DNA of 64,000 bases from JAZDJP01 sp043803805 (GCA_043803805.1 JAZDJP010000023.1:19810-83809); one strand, 5' to 3'. Numbered from the stretch's first letter, positions 16,513 through 25,332 are shown. Program-made: numbers and translations. The notes: generated by a model from the letters alone, not told the origin.

Positions 16513-17559
16513 TTACTTTCCCCCGCTTGTTCCCGCCCGCCTGTCGGGGTCATAAACGTAGACAACGCCTGACGTTAACTCATAGGTCAGACCAACGATT
16601 TTTAATGCTGACCGCAATGCGTCATCAACAGTCATATTCCGCCCGGACAACGTGATCGGCTGATTGCCCCCCTTGGACTCCGCCGCCGGATGCATCACTA
16701 TATTGAGGATCTTGTTGTCGCGAAAGAAATCAATCACCGAATCGAAGGGTTCATCTTCAAAGTCGAAGGCTATTTTCCTGTTCAGGTTTTTGTGAATCTC
16801 CTTTTCCCACTCCCAACCATCCGGCGGGCGATTCTTGTTGCGCAACTTCTCCGCCCTCGCCACCTCCCCATCCTTGAAATCCCCCACACAAATCACTCCG
16901 TCCTGAAAACGATAATCCAACTCCTCCAACCTCATCAGCCAATCGAGCGCCATTTCCACGGATATATTTAATGCCGATAATTTAATGGGATACATGGCTT
17001 TGGCCTTCGGATCCATCTCAATCACGAGATTCTTCATTTCCCGGATGAAATCCAATACCGTGGAAAAATCATCCCCGTCGAACGAAAAGGCGATTTTCTC
17101 TTGAAGTCTTGCCCGAATTTCCTTTTCCCATTCCGGCGAGCGATTTCGCTTGATACATTCCATCTCCTTTGCCGCTTCCCCACCCTTGATATCTCCCACA
17201 CAAATCACCCCATCCCGCAAACGGTAATCCAATCCCTCCAACCGCATCAACCGGTTGAGCGCCTGTACCATCGGAATTTTTTTCACGCTGAGCGTGACAG
17301 GCACGCTGACATTCGCCGCCGGATCCACCACAATCGGGAGTTCATACGCATCCCGAATGGAAACCAAGGTTTCGACAAAATCTGCCTTGCTAAAACTCAA
17401 AGAAACGATCTCCTGCAATTTCGCTCGAAGTTCATCTACAGGAAGAGATTCCGTAGCGGGCGGCGTATTCCCCGTGGCGGACTTCTCCCGCCCTCCGGTC
17501 ACGCATGCGGACGTTCCGACTGTCACGAGCAACACCGCGACAACCACCGATGTTCGCAT
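16513..17559 (-). CDS. Lipoprotein with three STN/secretin-N-like repeats (348 aa)
   Basis: It has a signal peptide with lipobox GTSAC, so it is probably a membrane-anchored lipoprotein. Three tandem units of about 95 residues follow, each of the form 'I.FSF...DF...L.F.R......V.DP.A...P..LS...I....AL..LMRLE.LDYR..DGVICVGD'. This resembles the small STN/DUF4974-type domains of secretins and TonB-linked receptors. No barrel or other domain is present. The start is the second ATG (17559), 6 nt after GGGAGG; the first ATG would abut the ribosome site. The partner is unknown. Confidence 0.7.
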   Translation of the reverse strand: MRTSVVVAVLLVTVGTSACVTGGREKSATGNTPPATESLPVDELRAKLQEIVSLSFSKADFVETLVSIRDAYELPIVVDPAANVSVPVTLSVKKIPMVQALNRLMRLEGLDYRLRDGVICVGDIKGGEAAKEMECIKRNRSPEWEKEIRARLQEKIAFSFDGDDFSTVLDFIREMKNLVIEMDPKAKAMYPIKLSALNISVEMALDWLMRLEELDYRFQDGVICVGDFKDGEVARAEKLRNKNRPPDGWEWEKEIHKNLNRKIAFDFEDEPFDSVIDFFRDNKILNIVMHPAAESKGGNQPITLSGRNMTVDDALRSALKIVGLTYELTSGVVYVYDPDRRAGTSGGK

Positions 17560-17584
17560 ATTCATCCTCCCGATTCGTCATTTC

Positions 17585-17655
17585 ATCAAACTCAAAAACT
17601 CTTCAACTCCAAGACTCTGAGACTCTCGGACTCCCAGACTCTCAGACTCCCAGAC
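17585..17655. repeat. 'gactc' dispersed repeat tract
   Basis: Irregular tandem repetition of agactctcgg/cagactccc-type 10-mers, running into the 3' end of the DUF4380-like gene. Related tracts occur at about 33183-33225, 36465-36497 (opposite orientation) and 36670-36712. Confidence 0.7.
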
Positions 17656-18568
17656 TTCTTCCCCCCGTTTCCCTCACCCGCGGCATCACGTATTTCTCCA
17701 CGTCGCGGTCGCTCCGGAGCGCCGGGACGCCGGGGAAGAGGAACCAGCGCTCGGCGTGCGCGACGGATTGCCCGGGCGCGAGATTCACGAGCGGCCCGAG
17801 CGTTTCGATTTCAATCATGTTTCCATCGGTGTAGGTCTCGAAATTGCACCCGCCGTCCGGATAGGCGCGCCCGGCCGACACCGGGAAGCGCTTGACGAGA
17901 AGGAAATCCCGCCCCGCCGCCGCCGCCCAGCCGTCCGGGACGAAACTGCCGATTTTCTGGGAGGTTCTCCGCCCACGGACCTGGCGCAGGATCACAAACC
18001 GCCGCCCGAACATCCAGCGATCATCTAAAAAGTCGGTGTAATCCCAAAGGCCGAACACGCCCGTGGGAAGCGGCGTCCGCCGGCCGGCCCGGGCCCGCGT
18101 GGGCAACGGAAACACCACCCGCGTGTCCTCCCGAAGAACGCTCAATCCCCAGGGGGCGATCGTCAACGTCCGCCGCCCGGCGTTCCGGATCCGGTGGGTC
18201 ACCGTCACCGCCGCCCGCCGGGAATGAAGCCGGATGTCCATCGTTTTGGCGATGCCCGACGGGCGCTCCGGCGGCGCGACGATCCGCACACCGCCGGGAA
18301 GGCCCCTCGCCGCGACGGGCCGGTTGTCGGGGAAATAGGTGAGCGACGGGAGTTCGGGCGCCACCCAGAGCCGGTGGCCGCCGTAGATCCGCCACTCCCG
18401 GCCACCCGTCTTCCCCATCATTTCGGGGTAGACCCGGAACAGATTCGTCCCTCCCGCGAAACCGAACCGGATAATCCGCGGCCCCACGTCGAGCGTCACC
18501 ACGAGTTCGATCGTCCCGTTCGAAACGCCAAGGCAGTTATTCCAGCCGTAGCAGAAGATTTTATTCAT
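17642..18568 (-). CDS. DUF4380-like / aldose-epimerase-fold protein (308 aa)
   Basis: Beta-rich soluble protein. The N-terminus (NCLGVSNGTIELVVTLDVGPRI) and GGHRLWVAPE near residue 70 match DUF4380-type proteins, which share the galactose-mutarotase-like supersandwich fold. TVTHRIRNAGRRTLTIAPWGLSVL fits the central strands. No signal peptide. The start at 18568 has GGAGG eight nucleotides upstream. A carbohydrate-related role is inferred from the fold only. The 3' end is built from the gactc repeat. Confidence 0.65.
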   Translation of the reverse strand: MNKIFCYGWNNCLGVSNGTIELVVTLDVGPRIIRFGFAGGTNLFRVYPEMMGKTGGREWRIYGGHRLWVAPELPSLTYFPDNRPVAARGLPGGVRIVAPPERPSGIAKTMDIRLHSRRAAVTVTHRIRNAGRRTLTIAPWGLSVLREDTRVVFPLPTRARAGRRTPLPTGVFGLWDYTDFLDDRWMFGRRFVILRQVRGRRTSQKIGSFVPDGWAAAAGRDFLLVKRFPVSAGRAYPDGGCNFETYTDGNMIEIETLGPLVNLAPGQSVAHAERWFLFPGVPALRSDRDVEKYVMPRVRETGGRSLGV

Positions 18569-18659
18569 CGCCGCACCCTCCGATGATGAGGAACGTTTCC
18601 GCTTGCCCGCCATTGTAATCCGCCGCGGCCCGACGTCCATTCCCGACTGTTGAAACCGC

Positions 18660-18687
18660 TTGACTTCCCCCTCACGGCCAATACCAT
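18660..18687 (+). promoter_or_regulatory. Promoter of the acyl-CoA mutase operon
   Basis: TTGACT (18660-18665), 16-bp spacer, TACCAT (18682-18687). Predicted start near 18694, just before a palindromic operator. Confidence 0.55.
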
Positions 18688-18696
18688 AACCCCGAG

Positions 18697-18712
18697 CCGA
18701 CCGAACGGTCGG
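18697..18712. promoter_or_regulatory. Palindromic operator, TetR/FadR-like
   Basis: CCGACCG-AA-CGGTCGG, perfect 7-bp arms at about +4 of the mutase promoter. The sequence resembles operators of TetR regulators of acyl-CoA metabolism. No matching regulator gene is in the window. Confidence 0.6.
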
Positions 18713-18736
18713 TAACTCATCACGCTTCCGTCACTT

Positions 18737-20356
18737 ATGACGCCGGCCAAAATCCCCGCCCACCCCAGCCCCGCCTCCCCGGCACCCGGCATCCACCTTC
18801 CCCGCCCCGCTTGCGCCGTTCCAGAGGATATCGCGCGTTCCGGGAACGGCGCGGCGATCGGCAAACCCGGCGAATTCCCCTACACCCGCGGCGTCCATGC
18901 GGAGATGTACCGGAAGCGCCTCTGGACAATGCGGCAGTTCGCCGGCTTCGGCACCCCGGAGGACACGAACCGCCGCTTCAAGTATCTTCTCGAACACGGC
19001 CAGACGGGACTCAGCACGGCCTTCGACCTTCCCACGCTCATGGGACGCGACTCGGACGACCCGATGGCCCTCGGCGAGGTCGGGAAGTGCGGGGTGGCCG
19101 TCTCATCCCTCGACGACATGCGCCGCCTTTTCGACGGCATCAACCTCGGCGAGGTCAGCACCTCGATGACCATCAACTGCCCCGCCGCCGTCCTCCTCGC
19201 CTTCTACATCTGCGTGGCGGAGGACCAGGGGGTGCCGCTTAACCGCCTCCGGGGAACCCTCCAGAACGACATCCTGAAGGAGTTCCATGCCCAGAACGAG
19301 TACCTCTTCCCGCCGGAGCCGTCGGTCCGGCTTGTCGTGGACACCATCGAATACGGCGCCCGGCAGATGCCCCTGTGGAACACGGTTTCCATCAGCGGTT
19401 ACCACATCCGGGAGGCGGGCGCGACGGCGGTCGAGGAACTCGCTTTCACGATCGCCGACGGGATCTGTTACGTCGAGAAGGGCCTCGCGCGCGGCCTGGC
19501 CGTGGACGACTTCGCGCCGCGCCTGTCGTTCTTCTGGGACATCCACTGCGACTTCTTCGAGGAGATCGCCAAACTCCGGGCCGCGCGCCGGATCTGGGCG
19601 CAGGTGATGAAGGAAAAATTCGCCGCGAAGGACGAACGGAGCCTGCTCCTCCGCTGCCACTCCCAGACGGCCGGGGTGAGCCTGACGCGCCAGCAGCCGT
19701 TCAACAACGTCGTCCGCGTGACCTGCCAGGCCCTGGCGGCGGTCCTCGGCGGGACGCAGTCCCTCCACACCAACAGCATGGACGAAACGATGGCGCTCCC
19801 CTCGGAGGAGGCGGCCAAGATCGCCCTCCGCACCCAGCAGGTCCTCGCCTACGAGACACGCGTCGCGGAATCGGTGGACCCGCTCGGCGGGAGCTGGCTC
19901 GTCGAAACGATGACCAACACGATGGAGGCGGAGGCCCGGCGCATCCTCGGGGAAATCGACCGGCTGGGCGGGGTCATCGCCGCGATCGACAACGGCTATT
20001 TCCGCCGCCGCATCGCGGAAAGCGCCCTGCGGGAGGCCCGGGCGGTCGAGCGCGCCGACAAGATCATCGTCGGGGTGAACCGGTTCACCGAGCCGGACAC
20101 GCCCTGCGACATTCCCATTCTCCACGTCGGCCCCGGGGTGGAACGGGAGCAGGTGGCGCGCCTCAAGGACCTCCGGGCGCGGCGGGACGCGCCGGCGTGG
20201 CGGACGGCCCTGGAACGCCTCGCCGACGCGGCGCGCGCCGGGGAGAACGTCATGCCCCGCCTCGTCACCGCCGCCCGCGCCTCCGCTACGGTCGGCGAGA
20301 TGATGACCACGCTGAAAAACGTCTACGGCACCTACGGCGGGGGACCCGAGTTCTGA
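18737..20356 (+). CDS. icmA: B12-dependent acyl-CoA mutase large subunit, isobutyryl-CoA mutase type (539 aa)
   Basis: Catalytic TIM-barrel subunit of a radical B12 mutase of the methylmalonyl-CoA mutase family. GYH in VSISGYHIREAGAT holds the catalytic Tyr/His. The two substrate-specifying positions are Phe68 (TMRQFAGF) and Gln186 (FHAQNEYLF), exactly 118 residues apart. They align with Tyr89/Arg207 of methylmalonyl-CoA mutase, where the Arg binds the extra carboxylate. Phe/Gln is the isobutyryl-CoA mutase pair, so interconversion of isobutyryl-CoA and n-butyryl-CoA is predicted. It lacks its own B12 domain, which is in the next gene. No clear ribosome site before ATG 18737. Confidence 0.85.
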   Translation: MTPAKIPAHPSPASPAPGIHLPRPACAVPEDIARSGNGAAIGKPGEFPYTRGVHAEMYRKRLWTMRQFAGFGTPEDTNRRFKYLLEHGQTGLSTAFDLPTLMGRDSDDPMALGEVGKCGVAVSSLDDMRRLFDGINLGEVSTSMTINCPAAVLLAFYICVAEDQGVPLNRLRGTLQNDILKEFHAQNEYLFPPEPSVRLVVDTIEYGARQMPLWNTVSISGYHIREAGATAVEELAFTIADGICYVEKGLARGLAVDDFAPRLSFFWDIHCDFFEEIAKLRAARRIWAQVMKEKFAAKDERSLLLRCHSQTAGVSLTRQQPFNNVVRVTCQALAAVLGGTQSLHTNSMDETMALPSEEAAKIALRTQQVLAYETRVAESVDPLGGSWLVETMTNTMEAEARRILGEIDRLGGVIAAIDNGYFRRRIAESALREARAVERADKIIVGVNRFTEPDTPCDIPILHVGPGVEREQVARLKDLRARRDAPAWRTALERLADAARAGENVMPRLVTAARASATVGEMMTTLKNVYGTYGGGPEF

Positions 20357-20419
20357 CATGACTTCACCGGTGAAATCCGCGATTCCGCCAACCCACGAAG
20401 GGATGAATGGGGAGCATCC

Positions 20420-21532
20420 ATGACCGGCCACCGACCGCGCATTCTTCTGGCAAAAATCGGCCTCGACGGCCACGATCGCGGCGTCAAGGTCCTGGCGCGT
20501 CACCTCCGCGACGGGGGGCTCGATGTCATCTACACGGGTCTCTGGCAGAGCCCCCAGGCGGCGGCCCTCGCCGCGATGCAGGAGGACGCCGACATCCTGG
20601 GCATCAGCCTCCACTCCGCCGCGCACATGACGATCGTCCCGGAGGTGCTCCGGTGGCGTGACACCTACGGCATCGGGGACACCCCGGTCGTCGTCGGGGG
20701 CATCATCCCCGAGTCGGACCGCGATTCCCTGCTCCGGATGGGCGTCACGGAGGTGTACCATGCCGGGGCGTCGATCGGGGCCATTCTGGAAGGGATGAAA
20801 CTCCTGGCCGCCAAATGGCCCCGGCCGCCGATCCGGGAACTCCTCGCGAACGCGAGCGCCGGGAAACCCGATGCCATCGCCCGGCTCCTCACGGTTGTCT
20901 CCCGGGAAGGTTTGCCGGAAGGGCAGGCGCTCCCTTCCGCCCGGGCGGCCGTGATCGGGGTGACCGGCGTTCCCGGCGTCGGAAAGAGCTCGTTCATCGG
21001 AAGACTCGCGGCGCACCTTCGCGCGGCCGGGAAACGCGTGGCCATCCTCGCCGTGGACCCGTCCAGTCCCGTCAGCGGCGGGGCGCTCCTGGGCGACCGC
21101 CTGCGGATGACCGGCGGAAAACCGGACCCGGACCTCTTTATCCGGAGCATCGCCTCGGAGGAAATGCAGGGGGGGCTCGGCCCTCGCGCGAAGGAACTTG
21201 TCCGGGTCCTGGCCGGTTTCGGATTCGATGTCGTCCTCATCGAAACGGTGGGCGCGGGCCAGACGGACTATGCCGTGACGAAACTCACACCCAACACCCT
21301 GCTTCTGGTGATGCCGCAGGCGGGGGATGACATCCAGTTCTCGAAATCCGGCATCATGGAACTCGCCGCGGCGGTGATCCTGAACAAGACCGACCTCCCC
21401 GGCGCGGAGGCCGCGGCCGCGCATCTGACGTCACTCCTCCCGGCCGACCGGCCGTTCTGGAAGGTGTCCACCCTCCGTGACGATGGGTTCGCGCCGGTGG
21501 TGGCATGGGTGGAGTCGCTCTCGAGGGAATAA
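20420..21532 (+). CDS. B12-binding subunit fused to MeaB/MeaI-type GTPase (370 aa)
   Basis: Residues 1-135 form the mutase small-subunit B12 domain (AKIGLDGHDRG with D16-x-H18-x-x-G21; GISLHSAAH; VVVGGIIP). From about residue 145 comes a G3E-family GTPase: P-loop GVPGVGKS (183-190), VDPSSPVSGGALLGDR, ETVGAGQTDYAV and NKTD. Such GTPases gate cofactor loading and protect the mutase. In IcmF the order B12-GTPase-mutase is one chain; here the first two parts form a separate protein beside icmA. GGGGAG precedes the ATG. The gap to icmA is 63 bp. Confidence 0.92.
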   Translation: MTGHRPRILLAKIGLDGHDRGVKVLARHLRDGGLDVIYTGLWQSPQAAALAAMQEDADILGISLHSAAHMTIVPEVLRWRDTYGIGDTPVVVGGIIPESDRDSLLRMGVTEVYHAGASIGAILEGMKLLAAKWPRPPIRELLANASAGKPDAIARLLTVVSREGLPEGQALPSARAAVIGVTGVPGVGKSSFIGRLAAHLRAAGKRVAILAVDPSSPVSGGALLGDRLRMTGGKPDPDLFIRSIASEEMQGGLGPRAKELVRVLAGFGFDVVLIETVGAGQTDYAVTKLTPNTLLLVMPQAGDDIQFSKSGIMELAAAVILNKTDLPGAEAAAAHLTSLLPADRPFWKVSTLRDDGFAPVVAWVESLSRE

Positions 21533-21611
21533 AATCCGGAATTTCATGAACGTCGCGGGTTCCGGCGACGTCTATATGGTGCAGCCTCCATTCCCCCGAA
21601 AGGATGGCATC

Positions 21612-23588
21612 ATGAAACGCCTCATCCCCCTGCTTCTGGCCGTTCCGGTGATTCTGGTCGCGGCGCTCACGTTCTATTTTCTCAAGGATGCGCCCCCTGC
21701 GGCGCCGGACGGGGAAAATGTCACCGCATCCCCGGCCACCGAAAGCACAAAACACGCCTCAATCGCCAACACCCCGTTCTCCGGATCCCCCGCCGAAACG
21801 GACGACCCCGCGGGGGAATCCGCCGCGCCGAAGACGACCCCCGCTCCGGAAAAGGTGAAAGATGCCTTTTCCCCCTCCCGGAAAACCCTGGAGGAGGTCC
21901 TGGCGAAACTCAAGGGGAAGGAACACCGGGCCATCTTGAGCGACCTCAAGGACGCCCTGACGAAAAAGGAATTCACCCGCGCCCTCGAACTCATCGAAAA
22001 AATCACGTTGAACGACGACCGGTCGGACCTCCGCGCCTTCTTCCTCGGACGCTGGGCGGAAACCGACATCCCCGCCGCCCTCGCCTACGCCCAGGGGACT
22101 TTCGGAGAACGGGACACCGGAAGCATGACCAACATTCTCCGGGAACGCATCGCCGCGGTCGGCGCGGTTCTTGAGATATGGGCCGCCGCAAGCCCGGTCT
22201 CGGCCATTGCCTGGGCCGAGCGGCTTCCCGACGGCGACGAGAAAACATCCGCCCACGTGGCCATCGGCGCCGTCTGGGTGAAGTCGGATCCGCAGGGCGC
22301 GGCGACCTGGGCCGAGCAGTTGTATTTCGCGTCCCCCCTCCAACGCGTCGCCCGGGAGTGGGCGGCGAAGGATCCCGAGGCGGCCCTCGCCTGGGCGAAG
22401 GGACTCGCGGCCGGACAGGGTCGCGACATCGCCATCGGGGCCGCCGCGGCGGCGCTTGCGGCAAAAAACCCCGAGCGGGCACTGGAACTCCTTCAGGAAC
22501 TGGCCAACGGCCAGGAACGGACACGATCCATCGCCGGTGTCATCAAGGCCCTGGCCGCGACGGATCCCGACCGGGCTTTTGCGCTGATGGATAAAATCCC
22601 GGAAACCGAACGGCCCCCGATCCGCCGGCAAGTTCTCGCCCAGTGGGCGGACGCGGACCCCGCCGCGGCCGCCGCCTGGATGGACAAACATCCGTCCGGA
22701 GATAACGAACAGGATCAGGCGCGTTTTGCCATCGGTTCAGCCTGGGCGAAGAAGGATCCCGCCGCCGCCGCCAAATGGATGGAAACCCTGCCGGACGCGG
22801 GATGGGTCAAATCCAACGTGTCGGCGGCCATCGCCCGGGAGTGGGCCGCCCGGAATCCCGAGGAGGCCCTGGCCTGGATCAATCGAATCCCCAACCCGGC
22901 GGAACGGACCCAGGCCATGAACATCGCCGCCACATCATGGGCCCAGAAGGATCCCGCCGCCGCCGCCGCCTGGGCTCAAAACAACCTCCCGGCGAACGTC
23001 CGTGATTCCACCCTCCAGACCATCGCCAGCCAGTGGGCCCGCAAGGACATCGGGGAAGCCATGAATTGGGTCCAGGGATGGACGGACGGAGAGGCAAAGA
23101 AGAACACTCTGGCCATGCTCGGGACCGCATGGGCTCAGCAGGATCTGGACAAGGCCCTGGCCTGGAGCCAGACCATCACGGACCCGGACACCCAGACCCG
23201 TGTGATGGGGCGAATCGCCCAAGTATGGGGCTGGAAGGATCCGGCCGCCGCGGCCGCCTGGGCCGCCCGGATTCCGGAGGGACCGGCGCGGGAACGCGCG
23301 ATCCCCGGCATCCTGTCAAGCTGGGCGCAAAAAGACACGGATGCCGCGGGGCGTTTTCTCGACTCCCTGCCCGAGGGTCGCTCCCGGGACATGGCCACCC
23401 GGAACTTCGTCTTCATGCTGAACGCGGGGAAACCCGAAGAGGCCAGGAAACTGGCCGGGACCATCCGCGACGAGGAAATCCGCAAGTCAACGCAGGATTT
23501 CCTGGAGGGTCGCCGGGTGACGTACACCAAACGGGATATGAACTCCGGAGTCGGGAATACAACCGAAACACCGAAACCGTCACGGTGA
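21612..23588 (+). CDS. Signal-anchored protein with WA-x-DP-x-AA repeats (658 aa)
   Basis: One N-terminal membrane/signal segment (MKRLIPLLLAVPVILVAALT), a Pro/Thr/Ser-rich linker to about residue 95, then roughly 14 helical repeats of 30-35 residues. The repeat core is W(A)xxDPxAAxAWAxxLP. The repeats form TPR/Sel1-like helical pairs; similar repeats are abundant in Verrucomicrobia-type genomes. No catalytic motif. It is probably an exported scaffold or binding protein. The start at 21612 is chosen for the signal sequence and the AAAGGATGG upstream. Its 3' end overlaps the convergent small gene by 9 bp. Confidence 0.75.
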   Translation: MKRLIPLLLAVPVILVAALTFYFLKDAPPAAPDGENVTASPATESTKHASIANTPFSGSPAETDDPAGESAAPKTTPAPEKVKDAFSPSRKTLEEVLAKLKGKEHRAILSDLKDALTKKEFTRALELIEKITLNDDRSDLRAFFLGRWAETDIPAALAYAQGTFGERDTGSMTNILRERIAAVGAVLEIWAAASPVSAIAWAERLPDGDEKTSAHVAIGAVWVKSDPQGAATWAEQLYFASPLQRVAREWAAKDPEAALAWAKGLAAGQGRDIAIGAAAAALAAKNPERALELLQELANGQERTRSIAGVIKALAATDPDRAFALMDKIPETERPPIRRQVLAQWADADPAAAAAWMDKHPSGDNEQDQARFAIGSAWAKKDPAAAAKWMETLPDAGWVKSNVSAAIAREWAARNPEEALAWINRIPNPAERTQAMNIAATSWAQKDPAAAAAWAQNNLPANVRDSTLQTIASQWARKDIGEAMNWVQGWTDGEAKKNTLAMLGTAWAQQDLDKALAWSQTITDPDTQTRVMGRIAQVWGWKDPAAAAAWAARIPEGPARERAIPGILSSWAQKDTDAAGRFLDSLPEGRSRDMATRNFVFMLNAGKPEEARKLAGTIRDEEIRKSTQDFLEGRRVTYTKRDMNSGVGNTTETPKPSR

Positions 23589-23852
23589 ACGTGTCTGCCG
23601 TTTCAACATCCCCACCTTGTCGGCGATTTCAAGGAACTCGTCGTGCTTCACATCCTCGAGGCGTTTCTTGCGACGGTCCAGCTCCTCGTTGAACCTGACC
23701 GCCTTCTCCTGGAGAAATCCGTGGGTCTCGTGGGAACCGCCCAGAACGCGAAAATTTTCACCCTTCGTGATCCGGACGTGACCGTCCTTGTGATCGAAGC
23801 CGAGACCGAGAAGCATCGCCCGAAGGTTGTTTTTCTTTTTCTTCATTCGCAT
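23580..23852 (-). CDS. Small conserved-looking basic protein (90 aa)
   Basis: Unrecognised function. The sequence has a basic start (MRMKKKKNNLRAMLLGLG), then FDHKDGHVRITKGENF, VLGGSHETHGFLQEKAV and a charged helical C-terminus with KHDEFLEIADKVGM. I recall similar short uncharacterised proteins in several Gram-negative phyla. A longer in-frame start was rejected; GGGGG lies 6 nt before ATG 23852. Confidence 0.6.
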   Translation of the reverse strand: MRMKKKKNNLRAMLLGLGFDHKDGHVRITKGENFRVLGGSHETHGFLQEKAVRFNEELDRRKKRLEDVKHDEFLEIADKVGMLKRQTRSP

Positions 23853-23902
23853 CCAAAGCCCCCGGTTGATTATAACCGCCGGAGACTCCTCCGGCAAAAA
23901 AA

Positions 23903-24526
23903 TCACAGGAACGGGTTGTCCCGTTTTTCCCGGCCGATCGTCGTGTCCGGTCCGTGTCCCGGGTGGACGGCCGTCGTTTCCGGAAGAACCAGCAGCTTCT
24001 TCCGGATCGAGGATATCAGGATTTCCGCGGATCCCCCCGGCAGATCTGTCCGTCCCACGGAACCGGCGAAGAGGCAATCCCCCGCGAAAACATGCCCTTC
24101 CGTGACGAAGGCGACGTGGCCCGGAGAATGCCCGGGGACATGCAGAATCTTCAAGGGGATGCCCCCCGCGGATACCTCTTCCCCCTCCGCGAGGTATCCG
24201 CCCACCACCGGTTTTTCGGGAGCCGGGAAACCGAAGGCCTCCGTCTGTTCCACAAGGCGCTCAATCCAGAACGAATCCTCCCGATGGAGATACACCGGAG
24301 CGCCGGTCGCGCGCGAGAGCGCCGCGGCCGCCCCGACATGATCGAAATGCCCGTGGGTGATCAGGATCCGCCGCGGGGAGATGCCGACCTTCCGGGCGGC
24401 GGCCCGGATGAGGTCCACGTCGGCGCCCGGGTCGATCACGACCCCATCGCCGGACCGACGCGAGCCGACGATCCAGGCGTTCGTCTCGAGCGGCCCGACG
24501 GCCACTCCGCGCACAACGAGATCCAT
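23903..24526 (-). CDS. MBL-fold hydrolase, glyoxalase II-like (207 aa)
   Basis: Binuclear zinc hydrolase fold. It has VGPLETNAWIVG at the N-terminus, THGHFDHVG (THxHxDH, residues about 58-63), HVPGHSPGHVAF, FAGDCLFAGSVGRTDLPGG and the last ligand in HPGHGPDTTIGREK. This is the small thioesterase-like group often encoded alone; the true substrate (S-lactoylglutathione or another thioester) cannot be told. Start at 24526 is preferred (AAGGCGGGG upstream); ATGs at 24544, 24559 and 24607 are in frame. Confidence 0.88.
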   Translation of the reverse strand: MDLVVRGVAVGPLETNAWIVGSRRSGDGVVIDPGADVDLIRAAARKVGISPRRILITHGHFDHVGAAAALSRATGAPVYLHREDSFWIERLVEQTEAFGFPAPEKPVVGGYLAEGEEVSAGGIPLKILHVPGHSPGHVAFVTEGHVFAGDCLFAGSVGRTDLPGGSAEILISSIRKKLLVLPETTAVHPGHGPDTTIGREKRDNPFL

Positions 24527-24590
24527 CTCTTGCCCCGCCTTCATTATTTCATTCCGCATCCCGGGTTCCAGCGGGAAATCCCGCCCGCGG

Positions 24591-25313
24591 TCACCTTGGA
24601 AAATCATAGAAGAAGCGATCGGCGAATGTCCGATCCGTCCCGCGCAGGGCCCGCCACAACTGCCGGGGATGCAACACCAGCATCCGGAACAACACCCAGT
24701 CGCCGAACCGGTCGAACTTGCGGCACGACGTGCTCACCGGCGAACGCCAGAGCGTTCCGAAACGCCTGCCCCCCCGGCGACCGTGAATTTTAAGGCGCCG
24801 CGCGAAATCAAGATCTTCCGCCACGATGAGCCTCTCGTCGAACCCGCCCACCGCCTCGAAATCCCCCCGACGGCACCAGAACAACCCGCCCGAAAGCCCC
24901 GTCGCCAGAAGCCCCGCCCAGAGCACCATCTCCGAGAGGAAAATCCCCAGGGACCGGCGCTCCGGACGGACCACGGCCCCGCCGCCGATGTAACGGCCGG
25001 AGGCCATCGCCCGGTCAATCTCCGCGAATGTATTTCCGGCCATGCGGCTGTCGGCGTCGATGGTGACAAGGATCTCCCCGCGCGCCGCGCGGGCCCCGGC
25101 GTTCCGGATCCGCGAGAGAACCCGGCTGTCGTCCCGGACGATCCGGGCCCCCCGGTCCCGCGCAATCGCCTCCGTGCGGTCCGTGCAACGGTTGATGACG
25201 ACAACGACCTCAACCTGTCCCGGGAAGGCCGCGGCGGCGCGTGTGACGGATTCGAGGCACCGGCCGAGAAGGACCTCCTCGTTCCGGGCGGGAATAATGA
25301 CGGAGAATTTCAT
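24591..25313 (-). CDS. Family 2 glycosyltransferase (240 aa)
   Basis: GT-A fold, nucleotide-sugar dependent. MKFSVIIPARNEEVLLGRCLES is the GT2 N-terminus. ILVTIDADSRMA carries the metal-binding DxD equivalent (DAD), and GGFDERLIVAEDLDFARRLK is the acceptor-side ED motif. There is a short hydrophobic patch near 125-145. Resembles TIGR04283-like soluble transferases. The acceptor is unknown. Confidence 0.88.
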   Translation of the reverse strand: MKFSVIIPARNEEVLLGRCLESVTRAAAAFPGQVEVVVVINRCTDRTEAIARDRGARIVRDDSRVLSRIRNAGARAARGEILVTIDADSRMAGNTFAEIDRAMASGRYIGGGAVVRPERRSLGIFLSEMVLWAGLLATGLSGGLFWCRRGDFEAVGGFDERLIVAEDLDFARRLKIHGRRGGRRFGTLWRSPVSTSCRKFDRFGDWVLFRMLVLHPRQLWRALRGTDRTFADRFFYDFPR

Positions 25314-25332
25314 CCGCCTCCGCGCAGGAAGT

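Noticed and set aside
18737..20356. Methylmalonyl-CoA mutase as the product
   Set aside because: The carboxylate-binding Arg and the partner Tyr are replaced by Gln186 and Phe68 at exact spacing, the isobutyryl-CoA mutase pair.
24526..24607. Longest start (24607) for the MBL hydrolase
   Set aside because: It overlaps the glycosyltransferase end and adds 27 unlike-family residues; ATG 24526 has the better ribosome site.
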